A DNA stretch of 64,000 bases from contig CM068317.1 of NCBI GenBank assembly GCA_034766995.1, forward strand, positions 25,710,001-25,774,000. The letters run 5' to 3'. The notes beneath the pieces are model-generated. The model was not told the origin of the DNA. It worked only from the letters and a program-made list of their open reading frames with translations, and searched no databases. This document shows positions 36,298 to 48,791 of this stretch, piece after piece (position 1 is the stretch's first letter; each line of letters begins with the position of its first letter). The translations under genes and the position numbers were made by a program. This DNA comes from Acanthacorydalis orientalis. Lineage: Eukaryota; Arthropoda; Insecta; Megaloptera; Corydalidae.

Positions 36298-37171
36298 GTG
36301 GGTCGTTTGATAAGTTTGGTAGATTTTTGTGAGATGGCGCCACCATTCATTTGATAACGTCACAGTTATCAAGTGTCACTTTTCAAACTAGCATAGGCGA
36401 AATTTCAGCCAGGAGCGATGCATTGTTCACGTTCTACAGATGTTAGCAGTGATTATTTTAGCAGTTGCTGCAAAAATGGACAAAATGTGCAGGTTTTTTG
36501 CGTCGATTCGTCGCCGTGGATGGAACATGGATCTACCACTACACCCTGCGACGGAGTAGCAGACAAAGCAGTGGATAACGACTGGTGAAAGTCCGCCAAA
36601 GAAGATGAAGGCTTTTTTGTCGGCTGGAAAGGTGATGGCCACCGTTTTAGGATTTGCAAAGAACCATCCTGATTGATTACTGAACGAAGGGAAAAACAAA
36701 AACAGGAGCATATTATGCAACATTATTGTCTGAAAGAAGAGCTGAAACAAAAACGGCCAAGATTGACGCATAAAAAAGTGATGTTTCAGCAGCACAATAC
36801 GCCGTCCCACAAATCGACCGTCGCAATGGAAAAATTGCAGGAATCGAATCCTAAATTAGGATTCGAATTGATTCCTCGTCCATCCTATTCTCAGGACTTG
36901 GTCCCGTACGACTTCTTCCTCTTCCCAAACATAAAAATTTGATTCGGTGGGAATAAATTCTTGTCGGATGAGAATATCACCGTGGGTGTCAATGCGCATT
37001 TTGCAGACTATGAGAAAATCTACTTTTCCGATGGGGTGAAAAAATTGTAAACTCAATAGACCAACTGTATAGCGCTCAATGGAGATTATGTTAAGAAATA
37101 AAATCGTTTTTTTTTTTCAAAAAACGTTATTTAATTTGCTTTTTTACCATACTTATCAAACGACCTCTGTG
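36297..37171 (+). pseudogene. Internally deleted mariner, copy 1 of 3
   Basis: Left end CGTGGGTCGTTTGATAAGTT and right end, on minus, ACAGAGGTCGTTTGATAAGT, flanked by TA. The element is 875 bp. The plus-strand remains start inside the catalytic domain: QMLAVIILAVAAKMDK, PLHPATE where HHYTPES is expected, SPPKKMKAFLSAGKVMA, LLNEGKNKN, QQHNTPSHKSTVA and LVPYDFFLFPN. The N-terminal DNA-binding half is missing, as in the copies at 43448 and 60847. Frameshifts and stops throughout. Confidence 0.85.
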
Positions 37172-37339
37172 TATATAAAATTATTTTTTTTTAAATATTT
37201 TTAGGTTTTGCGAATTTCGTCAGTTTTATTAAGAAAATTCTACACTATTATTGTACTAATAATAATAATTTTAGTAAATGTACACAAGTAATAAAACTTC
37301 ATTTTTTTATTTACTATTGATTTTAAATATGTACATATG

Positions 37340-37346
<7 letters not shown>

Positions 37347-37393
<47 letters not shown>
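37347..37393. repeat. (TA)n microsatellite
   Basis: TA run preceded by GTACATATGTACATACA. Confidence 0.95.
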
Positions 37394-37394
<1 letters not shown>

Positions 37395-37678
37395 AATATT
37401 TAACTTAATAGCGTTATTGACCTGTACAATGTCAAGGCTCCATATTTATTTATTCTCTTGTTGTATTTAATATACATATATGTATTTTACATCTTTTTTA
37501 GAATTTCTCAAAGTCAAGGCCGGCATAAATTAACGGGTTATCTTTAAACATACTAAAAATTAATCGTAAGAATCAAGTACAATGCGTATACGTTCTTTAA
37601 AAATATATTTATTTTTTATATGAATGCATGAGTGTGTGATGTGTGTATAGTAATATAAGTACAGATATGTATAAATAG

Positions 37679-37679
<1 letters not shown>

Positions 37680-37727
<48 letters not shown>
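37680..37727. repeat. (TA)n microsatellite
   Basis: Pure TA run of about 24 units. Confidence 0.95.
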
Positions 37728-37729
<2 letters not shown>

Positions 37730-38377
37730 AAATCATTAATTTTATTTGTTTATAAATATAATTATTCAATTATTAATTCGAAAGTTCTACTGGAAGTTGG
37801 CAATATCAATTGCGTTTTAGTGAGATAGGAAAAATATTTAAGAAACAAAATATTTTTTTATAATTTAGAAATGAAAAAGTAATGTTACGAATACTTTTTA
37901 ATAAATGATTTAAATCATTATTAAATACTTGCATTATAAAGTCATACATGTTACGTATGGTTGTAATAGATTTTTAAAAAAAGTTTACCACAATTTGTAC
38001 CTAAATGTTTCTGTATTTTTAAAGCACTTTATAATATGAAGATCTGTGATCCCATTGTTGTATTGCCATAGTAGTCTCAGATTTGGCAAATCAATCAAAT
38101 GAATATTTATCTGCCGTGGTTAATTTTGGCTCTTCAGCCAGCTTCCGATTATTCATGTGGATTTTTGAGCAACCAACAATTTGATGAGATGTCTTAAGAA
38201 TCGAAACTATTTCTAACTAGTAAATATTTAAATGATTTCTCAGGACTAAAATCACCGGAAAAATATTCTTGTATATATTGCCTCTATATTTACAGTACTT
38301 TGGTTTTCAGATTCTTGTATACTGAACATTTATCTAAGTTCATGTTCATAAAACTGTCAGTTATTCAGTGTCAGTCA

Positions 38378-38378
<1 letters not shown>

Positions 38379-38441
<63 letters not shown>

Positions 38442-38446
38442 TATGA
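38379..38446. repeat. (TA)n microsatellite
   Basis: TA run ending in ACATATATATGA. Confidence 0.95.
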
Positions 38447-39111
38447 TAGGTGTTTTTTGATTCAATAACGATTCTATGTTTTATAATAAATAACAATTTT
38501 CAATAATTCTTTTTTAATCTTTTTCTGGAGTTCATCAAATAAGATACCTTCTTATCACTTTTGGGAAAAAATGTGAAATGGAGATAAACTTTCTATATCT
38601 CGATGTTTCCCCACTGTAAATGGAAACAAAATTACCGTTTAAAATACTGAAATTAATTGAGTTCAAATAATGATAAGTTGGATAGAAAATATATCTTAAC
38701 ATTTTACCAGATGTACAGTTTATTATCTTGTTAATTTATTAACTTGTCTGTTTTATATTTGTATAGGTAACTAACCGAGCTAATAATAGAAATAGGTAAA
38801 AGGTAATTCAATTACTAAGCTATTGTAGATTTGGATAATAACTTAAATAAAAAATGTAGTGCTAATCTTTTGTGATTCGTTCTCATTTTATTGCTAACTA
38901 GTGTGACAAATTTATTTCATTGCTTAATAAATGTTTCATTTCAATGTGTTTAATATATTGTATAAGTAAAATAAAAAAAGTTGAGGGTATGTGAAGAAAA
39001 ATACAAATTATGCAAAATTCAATATTTTATTCGGAATTTCACAAATGAAAACATGTATAAAAAATGAAAACGACTTAATAATAGAAAAAAAAACAGACAC
39101 TAAAATATAAA

Positions 39112-39117
39112 TTTATT
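39112..39117 (-). promoter_or_regulatory. Candidate polyadenylation signal of vanin-like gene B
   Basis: AATAAA on minus 20 bases past the stop codon at 39137; another lies at 39026-39031. Confidence 0.4.
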
Positions 39118-39136
39118 GCTTAATCCTATTAATTTC

Positions 39137-39541
39137 TCAAATTTCATTCCATTTGTCAAGACTAGTATCCCGGGCATATACGCCAAACGTGAGAAGACTT
39201 TCAACATTTTCAACACTCATAACTATATTGTTATAGGTATCTTTGTCAGTGTTGTTATCAAAGTAATATTTATATTTATTAAGTGGGAGAATTTCGTAAG
39301 TTAGCGACGACGGAATTTGAAACGTGTGTTCCGTTTTTCGGAAATTCCCTTTGATTGTAATCGTTTTGAAGTGTTGTCCATTTGTCGTTGAAGATTTATT
39401 AAAACCTCCACACGTGTTTACATCATCATTTAAACAAGCTACTAAACCACAAGCTTGAACACCAGCATCCATCAAACAATATGAACTTGTTCCGTCGAAT
39501 GCTGTTAATCTGTTAAAAAAAATATTTATATATATACACAT

Positions 39542-39576
<35 letters not shown>

Positions 39577-39579
39577 CCC

Positions 39580-39641
<62 letters not shown>

Positions 39642-42600
39642 GGGTGTGTCTGTCTGTATGTTATAAAAAAAATTAAATATCATACAATTTTTCAAAAACG
39701 CAGTTGTATGTTTATTATTTTAGGTCGGTAGGAAAACAATTGCGGTTTTTATTATGAATTTAAAGGTCATAAACCGCAATTATTTTTCTACCAATCTAAT
39801 AATTATTAAAAAATATTCCGAATTTGTCCTTTTAACCTTTAAATCACACACTATCTATATGAAACATACGAAACACACTGTTGTTGGGATCAATTTGACC
39901 CCACGTGTAGTTTAACGGTTAAGAGTTAATGCATTTGCAGATGTGCAGTTGATGTTATTGGCATTATATTTGTTTTCTGGTGTGTTTCGAGATTTGTGTT
40001 GTTATGAATATATTACTTATTCGATTTTACGAGCCTTGAAGTTTCAAAGTCATTATTCCAGAATGGATTGACAATAGTGGGTGCTATGAAAAAATTAATC
40101 GTTGCATACCTCACAATTTCTAACCAAATAGAGTTCGCAATAGTGAAACTAATATTTTTGGATTTTGCAAAAATATGACATTGGTTTCCTATATACCAAG
40201 AAAAAAGCATGATGTTATTTTTCTGTCTACTATGCATCATATCAGTGAAGTGAATATGGAAAATAAAAATAAATCTGTAATAAATCTCTATTATAATATG
40301 ACAAAGGGTGTTGTCGATACCCTTGATCAAATGGTGCAAAATAAAAAGGTAGCCAGTGGCATTTTTTCAAAATATTATTGATGTCGTTGGGGTTGCATCC
40401 CTAATTATATGGAAAAAATTATGTCTCACTTGAAATCAACGAAAGAAGTATTCTAAAAATAAATCTTTTTACGAAAAATAACAACTCAATTGGTAAAGCC
40501 TCATGTATAGAGACGAGGAAAGAAAGGGTTAACTAAGTACCGAATTGAAGCGATGGAGGATGTTGTAGGTTCAAGTAAATAACAAGCTTCAGTTCACTCA
40601 ACAGATGAATCAGTGGCGAAAAGAAAAAAGCGATATCATATTTGCCCCTCTGAAATTTTCAACTTTAGAAACTTTAAACAGTGTTGTGATGTGTATCAAT
40701 TGTTCATATTCTTCATATAATGTTGAGGATTTCAAGTGATGTGTCTATTGGACGTCAGTGGTCAGTTACGGCACAAAATCATTCTGGCTTGTTGAGGGTT
40801 AAACATGATAATGTAGTTAATTATGTGCCTTTATTTATTAAATTAATGTTTATTAGGACTCATTTTACGTTCAATAATTGTAAATTTTACCTGAATATAA
40901 CATCTATCGTTAGGTAATTTCAAAATAAATATTATTGTGACATTTTTTAATAATTTGTTTCATGTATTATTATTTATTCATATTATTTATTTTTCTTTCA
41001 ATTAAATTTGCTAAATTAAAATATTTAATAAAACAAATATAATTTCAATGTATATATATATATAATAATAATAATAATTTTTATGATTGTTTTATGCCAG
41101 TAAACGAATACACTTTTATTCATGTTTAGAAAATAATGAAGTCGTTACAATATTTTTTATTAAAAATAAAAATATTAAAATAAAAAATATATGGAAAAAC
41201 GTAATGTTAATAATGGAAATGAAATCAATTGAGAGTTAAATATTTTAGCATTCCTTAACTGAATAGAAATGTAATTACCTGTATTTATAATCACTACTTA
41301 TTTGTGGATCGACTTCGATTTGAAAATTGCAACATATATCATTATTACATAATGTTTTGTCTACAGAAGTGGCTGTAGAAAAGTCTAATAGTTCTGTCGT
41401 AAATTCTGTGAAATTATCTTTCAGTAGATTTAATTCAGAATCTTTCGTCCATCTGTTACCCACTATTTCGTCAAATTCTACTTTATTGTTATTATATTTT
41501 GTTTTGGGTATATTGGCGACTATCATTTTACTTCCATGTTTTTTTGGTAAATATACGGTACTGTGGCTACGTCCAATATAAATACCACTTCCTCCATTAG
41601 TAGTACTTGGACTATTATATCCTGATGCAAGTAAAGTTACATCTTGCGTACGTACCCAACCTGCTTGGGTGGTTAAAGCTGCAATATAAATGTTTGTTTG
41701 ATTTTTACAATACTATTATGCCTTAACTTTCTCAAATCATTTAGAAATATTGTAGGAATTAAAATTAAATTTTATGACAAGAAACAATTCCAGATTTTTT
41801 CAGATAGAAACATATTTTCCTAGTGAATATTCAAATAAACCAGTACTGAGATAAAAATTCATTGTTCAGTTCAAAATATAATTAATATATTATCAATTCT
41901 GTCTTAAAGACGGATCTAAATTTATAAAATGTATTATTTTCAATCTCAACGATGTTTAAATGCAGTGGGATTAAACTTTGTAAGGCAAGAAAAATATAAT
42001 AGTTATACTTTTCTTAAACAAAGCTTACGGTTTTAATCATATTTAAAGAGTTTGTAAATAAAAAAAATGTATAAAAATTAAAATCGTTACTATATTGTTT
42101 AGTTATTGTTACTTATATAGTTTCCTTGAGTTGAGGATCGACTAATTCAGAGATATAATCATGACTCAAAAAAAATACGAATTCAAAGATGACAAAATTT
42201 CAAAAATATCTGTCATAAAAGTCGAAACCGGTCATAGAAAACACGAACTCGAGTCTGGTGTCAATGATTCAAAACGAAAAAAACTATGAACGTTAAAATG
42301 CAAGTTCAAAGTTACAAGTTACCTGTTATGAATGGCATAAAGTTAAACCAAGCTGCACTATAAACGAAATCATGAATATCCATTTCACGTACTAATTTCA
42401 ATGCAGGTTCTTCAAATAAAATATCGAAACATATAAACATTCCAAATGTTACACCAAAATCAGTAGTAAACGTTACAGTTTCAGCTTTTTCTGTGATATT
42501 AAAACCAGGTTCACTGCATAAATTGAACTTTCGATACCTAAACAATAATTAAAATTCATTTGAAATTTACTCAGTATATTTTTACAAGTGAATTATTTTT

Positions 42601-44601
42601 TTATCTTATAAATAAAAAAAACTAATAAAAAATGATCGACAATCATTTATTGCACATTGTTGTTCAGAAAAATTTTTTTAGCTGTAATATAAAAAAAATA
42701 ATTCATTTATTAAAGTGAATTAAGCCGTATTGCTAAAGATGTATTGTGGCATGCATTATATTTTTAATAAAATGAATTAAATTAGTAAGAACGGAGTTTA
42801 AATTGAAAATAACTGACCTTTTTACCTAACTACAACTTATTTCCTATATTAACTTCATTATTTATCAGTTTAAACTTGAAATCCTTATATTATTTTATTC
42901 AGTTATTTTAGAATAAATCATTTTTTGAATAATTGATTTAACAATCTCTTTAATCATTTTTTTATAAATATTATAAGGATGTTTCTGCTTTACTGAACGA
43001 GTCTGTGTAAAGCTTGTTAAGTAACAAATATGCTAGTTAGTTGCGTTTCAATCTTACAAAATATACAGTTACAATACCTTGATTTAATTACATTACTTCA
43101 GACCATAGAAAACAGTTGTGTTAAGTATTCAAAGGGCATACGCGAAGTGACAAATATAAGAATTGCTTTCGATATTGAAAAGGAAGGATTTGCAAGATGA
43201 CAAATTCAGGTCGATTTATTTTCAACTGTACAACAAATTTTGGTAGTTGTCTGCCTTGATTCTACAATATAAAAGGAAGTTAACAATGGAATGTCTCCGT
43301 TTTATCACTACGTTTCTTTGCTAATTTAAAACAGTTTACGTTTACTATAAAGCAAAAATAACTCCTTATATATTGTTAAATATATATTATTAAAGTTTTC
43401 AGCGAAAGTGAACATCATTTGAAATATTTTTTTATAGTTACAATGTACGAGGGTCATTTGATAAGTTTGATAAATTTCTATGATGTGGCGTCACAATTCA
43501 TTTGGTAACGTCACGGTTATCAAGTGTCACTTTTCAAACTAGCATAGGCGAAATTTCAGCCAGAAGCGATGCGTTGTTCGTTCTACAGATGTTTGAAGTG
43601 ATCATTGTAGCAGTTTCCGCAAAAATGGAAAAAAACGAGCAGGTCTTTCTGCGTCGATTCGTTGCCGTGGATGAAATATGGATCCACCACTACACACCTG
43701 AGTCGAAGTAGCAGTCAAAGAAGTGGATAACGACTGCTGAAAGTGCGCCGAAGAAGGCGAAGACCGTTTTGTCGGCTGGGAAGGTGATTGTCACTAGTTT
43801 TTGTGATTTTCAAGGAATTATCCTGATCGACTACTTAATGAAAGGAAAAACGAGAACAGGAACCTATTATGCAACATTATTGGACCGTTTGAAAGAAGAT
43901 CTGAAACAAAAACAGCCAAGATTGGCGCACAAAAGAGTATTCTTTCATCAGGACAACGCGCTGTTCCACGAATCGACCGCCGTAATGGCAAAATTGAACG
44001 AATTAGGTTTCGAATTGATTCCTCACATACCCTACTATCTGAACTTGGCTCCGTGCGACTTCTTCCTCTTCCGAAACTTGAAAATTTGTCTCGTCGGGAA
44101 GAAATTATCGAATGAGGATGTCATCACCGTCGACAATGCGTATTTTGCAGAGACGCTGGGCCAAGTGTATAGCCTTCAATGGACACTCTGTTGAGAAATA
44201 AAATCGATTTTTTTCCAAAAAGAACGGCGTTCAATTTTCCTTTTTACCAATACTTATCAAACGACCCACGCATATTATATAGGTAAAAGAGTGATGACGT
44301 ATAAATAGAAAATTATAAAAAATATGTTGATAAATATTACTTTTTAGGCAATTAGGAATCTGGAATGAACTGCTACCTTTTATTCTGAAACTTACTCTAT
44401 CTTCTATATCTGTCTTCGGCTAGAGGTTATGATAGATAAGAGAACATTTTTTATCAATAGACCTATAGAATAGTCAGTCGGTTTTTAGTTCTAATATCTT
44501 TTATATATATTATTAAAATTTCACATATTTTATTCAAGAACACTATACATTGTATCAAAGTTGATGAACTGTTTTTATTTGTTTATGAATATATATATGT
44601 A

Positions 44602-44669
<68 letters not shown>

Positions 44670-44707
44670 CATGTGTATATATATATATTTATATATATGT
44701 ATGTATG

Positions 44708-44758
<51 letters not shown>

Positions 44759-45361
44759 ATATATATACACACATCATTAAAATATTTTTAATTAATTAAG
44801 TATTAGTAAAGAATGAAGCATAATTGATGATTGAAGAATAATTGTTAAATGGCTCTAAATTCATTTAAGCACTTTATAAAAAAGCAAATTTAATTTAATT
44901 ATACTCATTCGAAAATATTGAAACTTTGTATTAACATGAATAATTATGACTTACTCTTATATTTCATTTCATTATTTAAAGTAATAACATAAAAAGGTGA
45001 CCATTTAAAAAAAACATTAATCAAATAAACGATCATCTGTTAAAACTTAATGATTGAATTACGTTTTTAATGACCGTAATTTACGTTATGTATTAGTAAC
45101 ATTAAAATATTAAATATATTACCTAGCAATAATTTCTCCACGGCGATCGAAAACTACATTTGTATTATAGATAAAAACCCCATCAGATGGACATTTTTTT
45201 TCATGAGCGCAATTGTACGTTTCGATTACATTTATTGCAACGTATATTTTATGGTTTGCGGCTGTGCACGATATTTTTTCCATTGCCTAAAATTGTTAGA
45301 ACTTATTGAAAATGAAAATTTGGATGTTTATATATATATATATATATATACATAAATGTAA

Positions 45362-45415
<54 letters not shown>

Positions 45416-47179
45416 TTTGTAAATATTTTCTGATTTCTTTTTGTACCAATTACTAAAGATATGTTTAAATCAATTAACCTTAATTTACTAATTTAAATTT
45501 CAAGAAACAATTACGGGAAGTTATTGTTGAGTATACACATTTTTAAACAGAATTTATAATATTATCAGAGTATGCTATGAATTCGACAAACGAAGAAACA
45601 CACTCTTATTTATGTTTTTTACTAATGAGTAGTTAGTTTGTTAATGAACATGTAGTACAGACTATCCTAGTAAATGTGAACTCCATCATACTCAAAAAAG
45701 TACAACACATAGTGGGATATTCCGATGATCTAAACATCATGGGAAGATCTGTACTCGCCATTAAAGAAGTCTTTGGACTCCCTGAGGCCGCTACAGCAAA
45801 CATTGGCCTTAGAATAAATGAGAATAAAAGCAAAGTAATGCCGCAACGTAGAAAACGAAGGAGAAGATTAGGTCAAAACGTCATCATCGATGATTATAAT
45901 TTTAAGATTGTAAACAATTTCATAGACCTTGGCTTAAATATTATCAGTGAACATGAGGAATCTCAAAAAGTTCAAAAACGGATAACGAGCAGTAAATAGA
46001 ACATATTTTGCGCTCTTGCCCATAATGAACTCTAAAATTGTGCATAGGAAGACCAAAATCCTGTATTAAACTCTCATCTAGACTGTCATATCTTATGGAG
46101 GTGAGGAGTGGATCATGTCGACTAAGACCGAAGAAATATTCGACACCGTCGAAACAAGGATGTTGAGAAGGATATCTGGGCCAATAAACGATGGAGGTAT
46201 ATGGAGAATACGCTACAACTTCGAATTATATAAAGTCTATAAGGAATCAAACTATAGGTTGTTATAAAAATGCTCCGCCTGCGGTGGGCAGGTGACATTG
46301 AGCGGATGCCGGACTCAAGAGTACCAAAAAGGTCCTTGGATTGCCAACCAGGGGGAAGAAGACTTGTGGACAAACCAAGTCTCAGATGGATAGACAATGT
46401 AGAGAAGAATGTAGTGGAACTGTTGGGAGTAAGGAACTGGAGAAAGGCTGCTTGGCACAGAGATGTCTAGAGGCAGAAAATCGAGAAGGCCAAGGCTCGA
46501 TTTGGGCTGTAGCGCCATCGAAGAAGTTAGTCTGTTAAATGAATGTGTCAGTTACTTTTCATAAAGTTTCTAAATTAATCATTTCGACAAATCTTTTATT
46601 TGAAATAAAATATATTAACATTCCATTCGAATATAGTTTTCATCAAACTATTTAAATATGTGTATTATGATATTTTAATTACCTTAGAAATACCATCAAC
46701 ATTTGTGTTATTACATAACACAACGTGTTCACTTGCTGATGGTACACGAGTAGCGAAATCGTGAAGTTTATCTCTTGTTCTTGGATGATTTATCGACGTT
46801 ATTCCGCATTCGGGAAAAACTATTATATCGACATTCTACGAAAGAAAAGTTATACTTATTGTTTGTAAACACGTTATTATGTGTTTACTTTTAGATGATT
46901 TTATTTACTTGTTTAGCGGCCGTTTCGATAAATTCGATATGCTGATCGGCATTTTTGTTCATAATTTCAACAGCACTCGATTCACTATTGTAGTATGGAG
47001 CATATTCAACTACAGCTGCCTTGTAGGTGTCATGTTCTTGCAGTGTCTTAAATTTAAATATTTATTTCAATAAAACGAAAATATCAATTTTGTTATTTGT
47101 GTAAAAATATACATACTTGATTTGAAATATTTAAAGTTGTTATTAAGTACAAAAGGGCAATATATGTTAACTTCCACAT
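39137..47179 (-). CDS. Vanin-like protein (pantetheinase/biotinidase family), gene B, 7 exons, 501 aa
   Basis: Second secreted CN-hydrolase of this family; chemistry as for gene A, substrate unknown. Exons from the 5' end: 47117-47179, 46909-47046, 46683-46835, 45123-45286, 42323-42537, 41279-41678 and 39137-39509, all GT-AG. Exons 1, 3, 4, 5 and 6 have the same lengths as in gene A (63, 153, 164, 215 and 400 bases); exon 2 is one codon longer. Exon 1 encodes a signal peptide ([19 protein letters not shown]). Triad: Glu76 in VFPECGI, Lys176 in ARYRKFNLC, Cys209 in FICFDILF. Other blocks: [44 protein letters not shown]. The protein ends at DKWNEI, about 20 residues before the end of gene A. 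An AG just before the ATG (TTTTCAG|AATG) hints at a non-coding 5' exon. Introns 1 and 2 are tiny (70 and 73 bases); introns 3, 4 and 6 are swollen by transposons. Confidence 0.92.
39527..39640. repeat. (CA)n/(TA)n compound microsatellite
   Basis: TA, CA and TA blocks with CCCATACATACATA at the middle and GTATGTATGTATGG at the right, which are partly inverted copies of one another. Confidence 0.95.
39723..39796. mobile_element. Minimal (74-bp) mariner derivative
   Basis: Consists almost only of two inverted repeats. Left: TAGGTCGGTAGGAAAACAAT then TGCGGTTT. Right on minus: TAGATTGGTAGAAAAATAAT then TGCGGTTT. The flanking TA is at 39721-39722 and 39797-39798. The inner bases ATGAATTTAAAGGTCATAAA match the right end of the larger element at 57552-58161 (ATGAATTTGAAGGTCATAAA), so it is an internal-deletion product of that family. 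Confidence 0.85.
39832..40802 (+). pseudogene. piggyBac-like transposon relic in vanin-like gene B intron 6
   Basis: Bounded by TTAA at 39832-39835 and 40799-40802. Plus-strand transposase fragments: LTIVGAMKK near 40067, SNIFGFAK near 40149, [20 protein letters not shown] at 40175, [25 protein letters not shown] at about 40288 (the conserved piggyBac TKGGVDxxDQ block, one Gly changed to Val) and a basic tail (AKRKKRYHI) near 40620. Stops and frameshifts interrupt it and the N-terminal half is deleted, so it is inactive. Confidence 0.8.
43448..44270 (+). pseudogene. Internally deleted mariner, copy 2 of 3 (vanin-like gene B intron 4)
   Basis: Left end CGAGGGTCATTTGATAAGTT, right end on minus CGTGGGTCGTTTGATAAGTA, about 823 bp. 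This is the best preserved copy. Two frames cover the catalytic domain: [16 protein letters not shown] (first Asp) up to a stop at about 43710, then after a frame change [48 protein letters not shown] (second Asp) and [12 protein letters not shown] (third Asp), with 34 residues between the second and third Asp. The DNA-binding half has been removed by a deletion shared with copies 1 and 3. It therefore cannot encode a working transposase. Confidence 0.9.
44587..44771. repeat. Long imperfect (TA)n/(GTAT)n tract
   Basis: Two TA runs separated by GTATGTATGCATGTG- and GTATGTATGTATGT-type blocks. Open in several frames on both strands as Ile-Tyr repeats, none coding. Confidence 0.95.
45331..45411. 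repeat. (TA)n microsatellite in vanin-like gene B intron 3
   Basis: Two TA runs separated by CATAAATGTAAATATATACA. Confidence 0.95.
45640..46540 (+). pseudogene. Non-LTR retrotransposon reverse-transcriptase fragment
   Basis: Plus-strand remains of a LINE-type endonuclease/reverse-transcriptase C-terminal half. [16 protein letters not shown] at about 45705 is the catalytic YxDD region with Ser for the usual Ala. [42 protein letters not shown]-like and [24 protein letters not shown] pieces follow in shifting frames, then [20 protein letters not shown] at 46276, LDCQPGGRR and [10 protein letters not shown], and [14 protein letters not shown]. The 5' half is missing, as expected for target-primed insertion. 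I cannot assign the clade firmly. Confidence 0.85.
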
Positions 47180-47333
47180 TCTGAAAATTTAAACACATAA
47201 ATTTATTAACTTTTTTGTATATCCACTGATCCCACAAATAAGTTAAAAACAGATTTCATTTGAGATTTATGTGTTTGAACTGTTGATATATAAAAATCTT
47301 TACGATTTATAAATAATATTTTATATCTATCTA

Positions 47334-47357
47334 TCTATATATATATATATATATACA

Positions 47358-47434
<77 letters not shown>

Positions 47435-47455
47435 ATATATATAGAGAGAGAAAGA
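47334..47455. repeat. (TA)n tract ending in GAGAGA
   Basis: Starts as CTATCTATCTA, passes into TA runs with ACATGTA and GTATATGTA breaks, and ends AGAGAGAGAAAG. Confidence 0.95.
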
Positions 47456-48709
47456 AATGAGTAAGAGACTAGGGAGAGGAATAATTGTAGCGACTGGGAC
47501 AATATTTTTTATTCATATTATAAAATAATTTTGCTGTAAAATCAAAGTATCTAATCAACCGAAATCTTACAGTATATATTAAAGACAGAAATATGTATCA
47601 ATGAAAGAAAATGCAAATTTTTCTAATACAGTTTATGCCAGTAATGGCCGTACAGTAATGGCCGTTTTTTTTTTTGAAAATACAAAATTATTTATATGTC
47701 AGCCTATATTATTATTATAATTTAAGCTAAATGTTATTTAAATACAAAATGTATTTTTTTTACATATATTAAAGTGTATATTTTAAACATTCCAAATTTG
47801 TACACATGTTTCCTTAAAATCAGATATGTATATGTTTTAATACATGTATTTTTTAAAATTCATTTTTGATCATATTATTGGGATTTGTATAGAAGAAGAG
47901 CACGTCTAGGTGGAATTTACTTAGCACAGGTAATGGTTATAACGAGAAAATATAATCGATTCAGCAGTGCTTGTTACATTAAAATTAGGCTGCATTTTAT
48001 AAAAATCACATTTAATATATCTTATACTATTTTATTACATTCTGTAAAAAATTAAAACGATAAGAGAACACAAAAATAATCGAAAGTACCTAATAATGAA
48101 ACAAAATCTATAATAATACATCTAATTATCCTAACACCGCGTGTACAGATCCGAATCGTAAATAAACACTTAAATATTCTAGATATGTATACAAACCATT
48201 CAAAGCACTTGGCTGCATTTTAATCAAAAACATACACTATCTTTTAAAATGAGTATTATGATATTTTTTTTTCATTTTAAGATATTAATGACAAGTTATT
48301 TCATAACGGATCTCTGCACTAGAGATAACGTATATCATTTATTTTGGCATGTAAATTACAATATATTTAATATATTCTTGACAACATTTTTAAATAATAA
48401 AAAAAATGTATTAACTTACTTGTTTTTCGTTAAGCACAGTTATTATGTTTGAATTAAAAAAGAGATTGATTATAAACAACCTGACACAAACAGTAAAACA
48501 ACACCATCTGCATTGTATTTATCATTAGACGTATATTTATGTGTCAATATACTTGACGTCATTAAACGGGAAATTACTTTTTACTTTTTTTGCAATTTTT
48601 AATACTCATTCAGTTAGTGAACTTGTTTCATTAAAAAAAAAAATTTAAATCGTTTTTTCCTTAATCAATCGTTTGTTTATATACTAAGAGATTAAATGTT
48701 ATATTTGTT

Positions 48710-48712
<3 letters not shown>

Positions 48713-48786
<74 letters not shown>
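48713..48786. repeat. (TA)n microsatellite
   Basis: Two TA runs separated by CATTTA. Confidence 0.95.

Positions 48787-48791
<5 letters not shown>

Larger units (their letters stand above)
37172..39111. other. Intergenic region downstream of vanin-like gene B
   Basis: AT-rich with three (TA)n tracts. Around 38100-38330 the composition is more even, but no intact frame or family is recognised. Confidence 0.45.

Noticed and set aside
38100..38340. Possible decayed zinc-finger exon
   Set aside because: One fragment (EKYSCIYCLYI) faintly resembles a zinc finger, but the second His pair and a continuous frame are missing.
40013..40339. 108-residue minus-strand frame
   Set aside because: Antisense of the piggyBac transposase relic.
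46122..46518. Minus-strand frames of 91 and 67 residues
   Set aside because: Antisense of the reverse-transcriptase fragment, which has recognisable motifs on the plus strand.
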